DNA of 5,829 nucleotides from Methanomicrobium sp. (GCA_017553245.1 JAFZMT010000187.1:1-5829); one strand, 5' to 3'. Shown: positions 1 through 5,375, counted from the first letter of the stretch. Notes: a model not told the origin generated them from the letters alone. Program-made: numbers and translations.

Positions 1-150
1 GATATGATAGAGAACTTCGGCGGCAAGGCGGCAAACTTCCTTGACGTCGGCGGCGGCGCGGGCGAGGACAGGGTATGCAGCGCCGTGAAACTCGTAGCCG
101 AGATGCCCGGCGTCAAAGTAATCATCGTCAACCTCCTCGGCGGCATAGAC
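1..150 (+). pseudogene. sucC: Inverted internal fragment of sucC (CoA-ligase domain, [10 protein letters not shown] to GGI)
   Basis: Read on the plus strand from base 1, the translation is [20 protein letters not shown] followed by GEDRVCSAVKLVAEMPGVKV and IIVNLLGGID. From memory this aligns without gaps to the SucC C-terminal domain, for example E. coli [20 protein letters not shown]...VKAVLVNIFGGI, roughly residues 274-323. It belongs about 110 codons downstream of where the minus-strand sucC stops matching, and it points the opposite way. After GGI the expected RCD-type continuation is missing; the frame goes on as DAFGGCHQR, the antisense of VTTSKGVY from the minus-strand gene. The frame stays open to 264, but that part has no meaning. 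Left of base 1 the piece should continue into earlier SucC sequence. It is not a gene of its own: it is an inverted part of sucC or one arm of a chimera. Confidence 0.88.
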
Positions 151-729
151 GCCTTTGGAGGTTGTCACCAGCGGATTTATTTCGACAAGGATGCCGTCGT
201 TCTCGCAGAATACGCGGTAGAGAGCGTTGATTACCGGCGCAAGTTCTTTGGGAGCGTCGCCTAAAAGATTGCGAAGCATAAACTGCGGAATGTCGTGCAG
301 AAGAGGGCTTACCCAGACTTTTCTGATTGCGTCGGGGTTGTCGCGTGCGGTCTGCTCGATTTCAACGCCGCCTTCGGATGAGAATATGATTACGTTCTCC
401 CTTCTGGAGCGGTCGATTGTGATGCTTACATAGTATTCCTTCTCAATCGGAAGTTTCTCCTCGAGCAGAATCTTCTCGACGGGGACGCCTTTGATCTGCT
501 TTGCAAACATCTTCCTTGATTCTTCGCGGACGTCGGCGGTCTTTGCGATTATGACGCCGCCCGCCTTTCCTCTGCCGCCGACATCGACCTGCGCCTTTAC
601 GACTACCTCATCGCCGAAATCCTTTACCCTCTCATCAATCTCGTCGGGACTTGATATTGTAAATCCGAATCCGACGGGGATGCCGTATTTTCTGTAGATA
701 TCCTTTGCCTCATACTCTAAAAGCTTCAA
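1..729 (-). CDS. sucC: Succinyl-CoA synthetase (ADP-forming) beta subunit: N-terminal part genuine, homology lost beyond about codon 197; open to the left edge
   Basis: SucC forms succinyl-CoA from succinate, CoA and ATP together with SucD, in the cytoplasm, supplying the substrate of the upstream Kor complex. The start is a TTG (727-729), chosen because GGGAGGAG lies 6 nt upstream and the protein begins MKLLEYEAKDIYRKYGIPV, as the family does. The ATP-grasp signature KAQVDVGGRGKAGGV is near residues 46-60, SSEGGVEIE near 122-130, and the metal/nucleotide-binding LVEINPLVTT near 183-192. Up to GVYAA (ending at 139) the match is clear and gap-free. The frame then stays open to base 1, but the peptide (EEVDDDYFDAGHLGYEF...) no longer resembles SucC: it is the antisense of another SucC segment carried on the plus strand. 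The family is about 365-390 residues, so middle and C-terminus are absent in this orientation. An intact sucC followed by sucD would be expected. It is separated from korC by 156 bp and has its own promoter candidate. Identity is secure; integrity is not. Confidence 0.9.
   Translation of the reverse strand, partial: MKLLEYEAKDIYRKYGIPVGFGFTISSPDEIDERVKDFGDEVVVKAQVDVGGRGKAGGVIIAKTADVREESRKMFAKQIKGVPVEKILLEEKLPIEKEYYVSITIDRSRRENVIIFSSEGGVEIEQTARDNPDAIRKVWVSPLLHDIPQFMLRNLLGDAPKELAPVINALYRVFCENDGILVEINPLVTTSKGVYAAEEVDDDYFDAGHLGYEFHGAAYPVLARAAADVKEVCRLAAEVLYHI
137..150. other. Strand-switch junction inside sucC at a 9-12-bp shared sequence
   Basis: GGCGGCATAGAC (139-150) reads GGID on the plus strand, ending the inverted SucC fragment, and VYAA on the minus strand, ending the N-terminal SucC part. 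Both readings are right for their place in the protein (LVNxxGGI and TTxxGVYAA). The overlap is therefore microhomology between two points of sucC in opposite orientation. The exact crossover cannot be placed more finely than about 137-150. Confidence 0.85.
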
Positions 730-754
730 TTGACACTCCTCCCGTCATGCAGTA

Positions 755-784
755 TGTATCCGTGCAGTGTATCGGTAATGTATC
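755..784. repeat. Three TGTATC direct repeats in the sucC leader
   Basis: TGTATC occurs at 755-760, 768-773 and 779-784, at steps of 13 and 11 bp, close to one helical turn. On the coding strand of sucC this is GATACA, between the TATA candidate and the ribosome-binding site. The spacing would suit a protein binding one DNA face, or the repeats may be a property of the RNA leader. No known motif is recognised. Confidence 0.4.
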
Positions 785-810
785 AGTAATAATGTCTGAG
801 TAATATGTAC

Positions 811-818
811 TATATTTG
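811..818 (-). promoter_or_regulatory. Candidate TATA box for sucC
   Basis: The minus strand reads CAAAAGCAAATATAGTAC, an A-rich BRE-like stretch followed by AATATA. It lies about 82 bp upstream of the TTG start, which would give a leader of roughly 55-60 nt. An alternative AT-rich element, AATTTAAA, lies at 832-839. The 156-bp gap after the tightly packed kor genes is itself a reason to expect separate initiation. The site is inferred by eye. Confidence 0.4.
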
Positions 819-843
819 CTTTTGAATCGGTTTTAAATTATTT

Positions 844-854
844 CAAAAAATAGG
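844..854 (-). terminator. T-tract, possible end of the kor transcript
   Basis: The minus strand has CCTATTTTTTG about 35 nt past the korC stop. Archaeal terminators are mostly oligo-T runs, sometimes without a hairpin, and none is seen here. Readthrough into sucC is equally possible. Confidence 0.35.
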
Positions 855-885
855 GACGGGTAAGGTATAATTTATTGTGAATTAT

Positions 886-1422
886 TTATTGCGAATCCTT
901 TGCGCCGAGCTCAAAACCCGCATTGAGCGCCTTGGTATTCAGATCCTCGGTTCCTTTGGGGACGCTGTCAAGGACTGCCTTTCTGATTGCCTCCTCGCTT
1001 ACAATGCCCGATGATCTCACGACGGCGCCGAGCATTATGATATTGGCTACAATGGTGCGCCCCGTAAGTTCCTTTGCGGTCTGAGTCGCGGGCACGGGAA
1101 GATTCCTGACCGCCGGCTTTGAAAATACAAGGTCGCGGTCATAGATAAGGAAGGCATCCTCGCGTGCGCCCGCGCCGTATTTGTCATAGCCGGGCTGTGA
1201 CATTATGACATAGGTATCGGGGTTTGAGACCTCGGGATAGAGGATAGCCTCGTCATCGATTACGACCGCGCTCATGGACGCGCCGCCTCTGGCTTCGGGA
1301 CCGTAGACCTGAGTCTGAACGGCATATTTCTTATCGTAGATTGCCGCCGCTCTTCCGAGTATGACGGCGGAGAGGATAATTCCCTGACCGCCGAAACCTG
1401 AGAACAAAACCTCGTGCCTCAT
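886..1422 (-). CDS. korC: 2-oxoglutarate:ferredoxin oxidoreductase, gamma subunit
   Basis: This is the 178-residue gamma subunit of the four-subunit 2-oxoacid:ferredoxin oxidoreductase, a cytoplasmic enzyme joining succinyl-CoA, CO2 and reduced ferredoxin into 2-oxoglutarate (or the reverse). The family signature GFGGQGI is at residues 9-15 and YGPEARGGASMSAVV at about 40-54; the length is normal for this POR gamma domain. In this superfamily the gamma domain contributes to CoA handling beside the alpha/beta catalytic core. The ATG at 1420-1422 overlaps the korB stop by 4 nt (ATGA), with GAGGA just upstream, indicating coupled translation. It is the last kor gene, ending in TAA at 886. A keto-acid specificity other than 2-oxoglutarate cannot be excluded from this subunit alone, but the sucC neighbour and the D-A-B-C order favour Kor. 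Confidence 0.93.
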   Translation of the reverse strand: MRHEVLFSGFGGQGIILSAVILGRAAAIYDKKYAVQTQVYGPEARGGASMSAVVIDDEAILYPEVSNPDTYVIMSQPGYDKYGAGAREDAFLIYDRDLVFSKPAVRNLPVPATQTAKELTGRTIVANIIMLGAVVRSSGIVSEEAIRKAVLDSVPKGTEDLNTKALNAGFELGAKDSQ

Positions 1423-2210
1423 TTCCTCAACCCCATAACAGGACGCGAACGCCTTACAAATTCGCCGACCGCAAACGTTGTCTCGGGAATCACTTTACCT
1501 TCCGCCTCTAGCCGTCTCTTCTTTGAGAGCAGAATCGAGTGATCGCGCATATACTCAATCATATCCAGCGGCTGGCGCAGTTTGTTCTTTCTGCCGTAAG
1601 ACGTGGGGCACTGTGACATTGCCTCGATAAATGAGAGTCCCGGCGTCTCCATGCCCGTCTTTATCGAGTCCGTGAGCTGTTTTACATGATAGGTCGTCCA
1701 GCGCGATACGTAGTTTGCGCCCGCGGCTACCGCAAGTTCGGCAAGATCGAATGTCGGCTCCTGCGCACCGTAGGGTGTGGTCGTCGAGAACGCGCCCCTT
1801 GGCGTGCACGGACTTCCCTGACCGCCCGTCATGCCGTAGATCATGTTGTTCATGCAGATAACCGTCATGTCGATATTTCTGCGGCAGGCGTGGATGAAGT
1901 GATTGCCGCCGATTGCCGAGAGGTCGCCGTCGCCGGTGAATACGACCACATTGAATTCGGGATGCGCCATCTTGACGCCGGTCGCAAACGCAAGCGCCCT
2001 TCCGTGAGTCGTGTGCAGGGAGTCCGCCGCCGTGTATCCCGACGCACGCGAGGAGCAGCCTATGCCGGATACGAAGACGGTATCGTCTATCTCCCAGCCC
2101 ATATCCGATGCCGCCTGAAGCGTGCAGTTGAGAACCGTTCCGTTGCCGCAGCCCGTGCAGTAGATATGCGGCATCCTGTCGGCACGATACCATTCGGAGA
2201 GAGCGGGCAT
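1419..2210 (-). CDS. korB: 2-oxoglutarate:ferredoxin oxidoreductase, beta subunit (TPP-binding)
   Basis: This is the 263-residue catalytic beta subunit carrying thiamine pyrophosphate and a [4Fe-4S] cluster. The TPP/Mg motif is GDGD at 92-95 with the matching NN at 120-121, about 25 residues on. Cluster cysteines are C18 and C21 (YCTGCGNG), C52 (GIGCSSR) and C200 (SQCPTSYG); this spacing parallels the four-cysteine arrangement of archaeal two-subunit OFORs. TTHGRALAFATG (about 66-77) is also typical of the family. The ATG start overlaps the korA stop by one base (TGATG) and is preceded by GGGAGGCGGT in the korA end. The stop overlaps korC by 4 nt. All cofactor residues are present, so the subunit should be active. 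Confidence 0.95.
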   Translation of the reverse strand: MPALSEWYRADRMPHIYCTGCGNGTVLNCTLQAASDMGWEIDDTVFVSGIGCSSRASGYTAADSLHTTHGRALAFATGVKMAHPEFNVVVFTGDGDLSAIGGNHFIHACRRNIDMTVICMNNMIYGMTGGQGSPCTPRGAFSTTTPYGAQEPTFDLAELAVAAGANYVSRWTTYHVKQLTDSIKTGMETPGLSFIEAMSQCPTSYGRKNKLRQPLDMIEYMRDHSILLSKKRRLEAEGKVIPETTFAVGEFVRRSRPVMGLRK

Positions 2211-3337
2211 CAGTTACCGCCTCCCGATATGAGCGCCTTTTCTTTTTCGTATGCCTCGATGAGTTCCTGCGGGGTGTGCATGTCGCCGCCCAATTTCGGC
2301 AGGTAAACCACCTTAACCGCCGTATGCCTCGCAACCTCGCGACCGATCTGACCCATGTTCATCTCGGGGACGATGAATGCCTTGGCGTTGGGGAACTCTT
2401 TTAAGACGTTCTCGGGGAAAGGCCAGACAATTCTCAGATTGATGTGACCTATCTTAAGCTCGGGTCTGTCCTTCATTATCTGCCGCACCGTCCTTGTCGC
2501 GGGTCCGTATGTGAGGAAGACAATCTCGGCGTCAATGCCAGCGACATCGTAGTCCGCGATCTCATGGCGCTTTGACTCAACCTTGCCGACAAGCCTTCTT
2601 ACAAGGTCGGAATGCGTCTTGTGATTGGTTGTGTCGGGATATCCGCGGGCATCGTGCGTAAGTCCGGTCACATGCACGCGGTGACCGTGACCGAATGTCG
2701 GAAAACCGGGCACCATGTTATCGGCATCTGTCTCATACGGCAGTTTACCCTTCTCAAGCTCTTTGCGGTTGACGACCTCAACGGAATCGGGGATCTCAAT
2801 CCTCTCACGCATATGTCCGATTGTCTCATCCGACATCAGAAATACGGGGCATCTGAACTCTTCGGCAAGGTTGAATGCCTTTACCGTGAGTTCATACATC
2901 TCCTGAACGGTCGACGGGGTGAGCGCAATTATCGAGTAGTCGCCGTGTGAGCCGAAACGGCACTGCATCATATCGCCCTGCGCCGACATCGTGGGCTGAC
3001 CCGTCGAGGGACCGCCGCGCTGGACATTGATGATTACAATCGGCGTCTCGGTTATTGCCGCATATCCGATATTCTCCATCATAAGTGAGAATCCGGGACC
3101 GCTTGTGGCGGTCATTGCCTTGACTCCCGTCCATGACGCGCCTATAATCGAGGATATGCTTGCAATCTCGTCTTCCATCTGGATGAAGACGCCGCCGACC
3201 TTCGGCATCATCTTTGCCATATGCTCGGCTACCTCGGTTGACGGAGTTATCGGATAGCCTCCGAAGAAACGGCAGCCTGCCGCAAGCGCACCCTCGGCGC
3301 AGGCGATATTGCCCTGCATGAACTCAATTCTGGTCAA
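2210..3337 (-). CDS. korA: 2-oxoglutarate:ferredoxin oxidoreductase, alpha subunit
   Basis: This 375-residue alpha subunit binds the 2-oxoacid and completes the TPP pocket with KorB. Visible motifs are GGYPITPSTEVAE (26-38), MEDE (54-57), ATSGPGFSLMMENIGYA (about 77-93) and QRGGPSTGQPT (106-116), in the order expected for the POR N-terminal domain, followed by the middle and C-terminal domains. YPITPS is the form characteristic of 2-oxoacid alpha subunits. The start is TTG (3335-3337): the family begins xxxEFMQGNIACAEGA, and GGTGA lies about 7 nt upstream inside korD. This TTG overlaps the korD TGA as TTGA (4 nt), so translation is probably coupled. The length is normal for methanogen KorA, and no key residue is missing. 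Confidence 0.95.
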   Translation of the reverse strand: MTRIEFMQGNIACAEGALAAGCRFFGGYPITPSTEVAEHMAKMMPKVGGVFIQMEDEIASISSIIGASWTGVKAMTATSGPGFSLMMENIGYAAITETPIVIINVQRGGPSTGQPTMSAQGDMMQCRFGSHGDYSIIALTPSTVQEMYELTVKAFNLAEEFRCPVFLMSDETIGHMRERIEIPDSVEVVNRKELEKGKLPYETDADNMVPGFPTFGHGHRVHVTGLTHDARGYPDTTNHKTHSDLVRRLVGKVESKRHEIADYDVAGIDAEIVFLTYGPATRTVRQIMKDRPELKIGHINLRIVWPFPENVLKEFPNAKAFIVPEMNMGQIGREVARHTAVKVVYLPKLGGDMHTPQELIEAYEKEKALISGGGN

Positions 3338-3606
3338 TACTCAATCACCACTTTCATATCTTCAAATCTCTCCTCTTCAACCCACTTTATTGCCTGATCG
3401 GGACATGTAAGCTGGCACATTCCGCAGAGCCTTCGCCCGTAAAGTTTCTGAAGACGACAGTTAGTGCATCTCTCGGGTCCGTTGAATTCAGGGACGACAA
3501 CGCCCTTTTCATTGAGTCTGCTGCCCTCCCGAAATATTTTGTAGGGGCAGACAAGCGTGCAGAGATTACAGCCCTTGCACCGGCTCTCATCGATTATAAG
3601 TTTCAT
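3334..3606 (-). CDS. korD: 2-oxoglutarate:ferredoxin oxidoreductase, delta subunit (2x[4Fe-4S] ferredoxin-like)
   Basis: This 90-residue subunit passes electrons between the catalytic core and soluble ferredoxin. The first cluster motif is canonical: CKGCNLCTLVCP (C10, C13, C16, C20). The second is stretched: C47 and C50 (CTNC), a spacer LQKLYGRRL, then CGMCQLTCP (C61, C64, C68). That gives five cysteines and about eight extra residues compared with CxxCxxCxxxCP. Similar forms may be normal in methanogen KorD, which I could not check. It is the first gene of the operon. The ATG at 3604-3606 has no good Shine-Dalgarno (GGGTCG at best), although a TATA candidate about 50 bp upstream implies a short leader. 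The 3' end overlaps korA by 4 nt. Confidence 0.92.
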   Translation of the reverse strand: MKLIIDESRCKGCNLCTLVCPYKIFREGSRLNEKGVVVPEFNGPERCTNCRLQKLYGRRLCGMCQLTCPDQAIKWVEEERFEDMKVVIEY

Positions 3607-3656
3607 GAGTTACGACCCGTTAATTAATCTGTGTTAATATTGCGTTTTTATCGTAC

Positions 3657-3664
3657 TAAATATA
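3657..3664 (-). promoter_or_regulatory. Candidate TATA box for the korDABC operon
   Basis: The minus strand reads GATGAGATATATTTAGTACG, a good archaeal TATA element with a purine-rich BRE-like flank. It is 51-58 bp upstream of the korD ATG, predicting a start site near 3635 and a leader of roughly 25-30 nt. No other equally good element was seen in the 264-bp gap. Confidence 0.55.
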
Positions 3665-3689
3665 TCTCATCATGCACGCATGAATACCA

Positions 3690-3712
3690 GTATGCATAAT
3701 GCCCGTATGCAT
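3690..3712. repeat. Two GTATGCAT sites upstream of the kor promoter
   Basis: GTATGCAT occurs at 3690-3697 and 3705-3712, 15 bp apart, each containing the palindrome ATGCAT. A weaker relative, GCATGAATAC, is at 3678-3687. They lie roughly 25-50 bp upstream of the kor TATA box, a normal place for an archaeal activator. The function is inferred from position only. Confidence 0.45.
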
Positions 3713-3784
3713 ATCCCGAATCCCGCGTATGTGTATCTGTTGCCATGCTTCGGGTGCGCAACTTTCCGCGGGGGGTGCAAGACA

Positions 3785-3868
3785 CCGGCAATTACACTGT
3801 TACGGCAATACACCGTTAAGGCAATACACTGTTTAGGCAATACACTGTTTAGGCAATTACAACGTTGA
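3785..3868. repeat. Five tandem 16-17-bp direct repeats (iteron-like)
   Basis: GGCAAT starts five times, at 3787, 3804, 3820, 3836 and 3852, with steps of 17, 16, 16 and 16 bp. Units 3 and 4 are identical (GGCAATACACTGTTTA). Units 1, 2 and 5 differ by a few bases (GGCAATTACACTGTTAC, GGCAATACACCGTTAA, GGCAATTACAACGTTGA). The array ends 2 bp before the stop codon of the winged-helix gene and lies about 120 bp upstream of the kor TATA box. It is too short and has no spacers, so it is not CRISPR. It could be a multi-site operator or a simple tandem repeat. The rest of 3607-3870 shows no plausible gene. Confidence 0.8.
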
Positions 3869-3870
3869 GT

Positions 3871-4371
3871 CTATTCTTCATCGGCGAAATCCGACGGCTC
3901 ATTTTTGAATAACGGCTTAATCATCATCACGATTAGACAAAATGCAATCAGGGCAAATATATCGCCGAACATGAGAAATATCAGCGGATGATCTGCCGAT
4001 GAAGCGCCGCCCTGATAAACAAATCCTTCAAAATACAGAACGAATGAATATATGCCCGCCGTCATACAAAACACAATCAGTCCGAGCATTATGACGACAC
4101 GTGTGTTTTTATGCGGATGAAGAATCTGCCTGCCTTTCTTTGTAAGAGAATACGGATGCCATTTGCGGACTTTGTCCGCTTCAATCAGCCCCGAAGATTC
4201 AAGTTCCGCCACATGTGCATGAACGGATGCTTTTGAGATGCCCAATTCTTCGGCAAGTTCCGTGATTGTCGAGTCTTTTTTGTCAATGGCTTTTAAGATT
4301 GCTATTCGGGTTTTTGAGGAGAGAGCAGCAAGATCATCGCTATCAAGTACGATATCCGAATCTCCCTCCAT
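3871..4371 (-). CDS. Membrane-anchored winged-helix (ArsR/MarR-like) transcriptional regulator
   Basis: This 166-residue protein has an N-terminal winged helix-turn-helix: SSKTRIAILKAI (18-29), TITELAEELGISKASVHAHVAELESSGLIE (about 35-64) and a wing ending YSLTKKGRQIL (74-84). Two hydrophobic spans follow, 92-114 and 130-151, joined by a short loop with an acidic C-terminal tail (FADEE). Both the DNA-binding head and the tail should be cytoplasmic. The ATG at 4369-4371 is preferred because GGTGA lies 5 nt upstream; a GTG at 4378-4380 would add three residues but has no ribosome-binding site. The TATA box lies within a perfect inverted repeat, suggesting autoregulation. The gene ends at the iteron array upstream of kor, so it may act on kor, but that is only positional. 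The ligand is unknown; the membrane part could sense an envelope or membrane signal. Confidence 0.85.
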   Translation of the reverse strand: MEGDSDIVLDSDDLAALSSKTRIAILKAIDKKDSTITELAEELGISKASVHAHVAELESSGLIEADKVRKWHPYSLTKKGRQILHPHKNTRVVIMLGLIVFCMTAGIYSFVLYFEGFVYQGGASSADHPLIFLMFGDIFALIAFCLIVMMIKPLFKNEPSDFADEE

Positions 4372-4414
4372 ATGTTTCACCGATATTTTGAAAATCGTTA
4401 TCCAATAAGTTTTG

Positions 4415-4439
4415 AGAACTGTTTTTTTATAACAGTTCT
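4415..4439. promoter_or_regulatory. Perfect 9-bp inverted repeat around the regulator's TATA box (probable operator)
   Basis: AGAACTGTT (4415-4423) and AACAGTTCT (4431-4439) are exact reverse complements with a 7-bp spacer. On the minus strand the spacer and inner arms read GTTATAAAAAAAC, a strong TATA box (about 4424-4432). It is about 55 bp upstream of the regulator's ATG, predicting a leader of 20-30 nt. A dimeric winged-helix protein bound here would block TBP, so negative autoregulation is likely. A terminator is less likely because no T-run follows the hairpin in the minus direction. Confidence 0.65.
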
Positions 4440-4514
4440 ATTTAGCCTGATACATAATTATTATGTGCTTAGAAAAGTGGCAAATTTTTGTAAAAATAAC
4501 CAGAAATTTGATTG

Positions 4515-4520
4515 AAAAAA
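4515..4520 (-). terminator. T-run directly after the surface-protein gene
   Basis: The minus strand has TTTTTT immediately after the TAA of the complete surface-protein gene, with further T-rich sequence down to about 4480. This fits an archaeal oligo-T terminator. No clear hairpin is visible. Confidence 0.4.
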
Positions 4521-5291
4521 TTATATTATGCCCGGAACCAACGGAACAGTCGGCGTTTCATCATAGCATCCGGGTAGCGGTTCATACGTTGCATTGCTTG
4601 ATTTTACATAAATATACATACTATTCGGATACGTATAATTACCATTGTCTGAAGGGAAAGAAACTGTAGAGTTATTGTATTCATGCCTGATATCGTCAGG
4701 TGTGATAAAATAATTCGGTTCGTATAATCTGATCTCGCATAAATAAACCTCATCCATACCGGTTCTGAAAAGTTCTACAGGAATTTGAACATATTTTACT
4801 TCATTTTCGGATATATTATACAACCTCACATTCTTTGACAGAAATATCTCTTCGCAATATATCCCCGTATTATTGTTTCTTAACGGACGTCCGGTTGTCC
4901 GATCAATAAGGGTTCTTGTAAAATTAACCATAACATCAATATATTTACAGTCAACGCCCGCATTGTTCCTTACTTCATATTCAATCATAAACGAATTGTC
5001 TGCAATTGAAAGATTACCCTTTGAGTAAAACAATTCGGGATTCATTAACGACCAGCTGTCAGTATCCGCATTGTATTCAATTACAGGATTTCCGTATGGA
5101 TTTCTGCAATCATAATAGTGTATATACTGACCTGCATTAACCCACTCTAACGAATAAACCTGCCAGGAATATCGCTCGAAAGTAGGTTGCGAAAAACCGT
5201 ATATGTTTATTATGGCAAAACCGGCGGCAAAGCAGATAACAAACATGACCGCAACAATCCGCAAGACATTTTTACTGACCTTACCGGGCAT
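4521..5291 (-). CDS. Predicted secreted or membrane-anchored, sequon-rich protein of unknown function (copy 1)
   Basis: I do not recognise this 256-residue family. The N-terminus has K4, K7 and R11 followed by a hydrophobic stretch (about 9-31, VLRIVAVMFVICFAAGFAII), an uncleaved anchor or signal peptide with no convincing lipobox. The rest should face outside. It holds eight N-x-S/T sequons (N93, N123, N140, N159, N206, N207, N218, N233) and five exposed cysteines (C62, C115, C146, C185, C242). Alternating strand-like segments from about residue 100 (SFMIEYEVRNN, YIDVMVNFTRTLID, VQIPVELF, VYLCEIRLYE) suggest a beta-sandwich; that is inference. The C-terminus ends PTVPLVPGII, without a second membrane span. 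The start has a weak Shine-Dalgarno but sits about 20 nt after a predicted start site. Its neighbour at 5392-5829 is a close paralogue. The composition is much more AT-rich than the kor genes. Confidence 0.8.
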   Translation of the reverse strand: MPGKVSKNVLRIVAVMFVICFAAGFAIINIYGFSQPTFERYSWQVYSLEWVNAGQYIHYYDCRNPYGNPVIEYNADTDSWSLMNPELFYSKGNLSIADNSFMIEYEVRNNAGVDCKYIDVMVNFTRTLIDRTTGRPLRNNNTGIYCEEIFLSKNVRLYNISENEVKYVQIPVELFRTGMDEVYLCEIRLYEPNYFITPDDIRHEYNNSTVSFPSDNGNYTYPNSMYIYVKSSNATYEPLPGCYDETPTVPLVPGII

Positions 5292-5333
5292 AATAGAACT
5301 ATATCCGTAAGATCATAATAAACTGCCCGAATA

Positions 5334-5342
5334 GTTTATAAA
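5334..5342 (-). promoter_or_regulatory. Candidate TATA box for surface-protein copy 1
   Basis: The minus strand reads CTTTTTTATAAACTATTC, with TTTATAAAC at 5334-5342, about 45 bp upstream of the ATG. A leader of about 20 nt is implied. The 100-bp gap between the two copies therefore seems to carry a separate promoter. Confidence 0.5.
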
Positions 5343-5375
5343 AAAGCTAACTATGTCGATAAAATAATATACAAA

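Noticed and set aside
872..896. Imperfect direct repeat TTATTGTGAAT / TTATTGCGAAT around the korC stop
   Set aside because: 10 of 11 bases match with a 14-bp step, but the sequence is AT-rich and short; it is probably a small local duplication with no function.
1686..2306. 206-codon open frame on the plus strand across korB and korA
   Set aside because: It is antisense to two clearly recognised genes and rich in Arg/Gly/Ala from GC-rich antisense codons; no family resemblance.
1555..2334. 259-codon minus-strand frame overlapping korB in another register
   Set aside because: It is a frame-shifted shadow of korA/korB with an Arg/His-rich, low-sense composition. KorB in its own frame has all TPP and cluster motifs.
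3738..3762. GTTGC...GCAAC pairing as a hairpin or riboswitch
   Set aside because: Arms are only 5 bp and no riboswitch core is recognisable.
3680..3868. 62-codon plus-strand open frame in the kor upstream gap
   Set aside because: It spans the GTATGCAT sites and the iteron array, so its sequence is explained by repeats; there is no ribosome-binding site or recognisable product.
3785..3868. Possible CRISPR array
   Set aside because: Units are only 16-17 bp, contiguous, without spacers, and no cas genes are seen.
4463..4669. 68-codon plus-strand frame near the regulator promoter
   Set aside because: Most of it is antisense to the 3' end of surface-protein copy 1 and has no ribosome-binding site or family resemblance.
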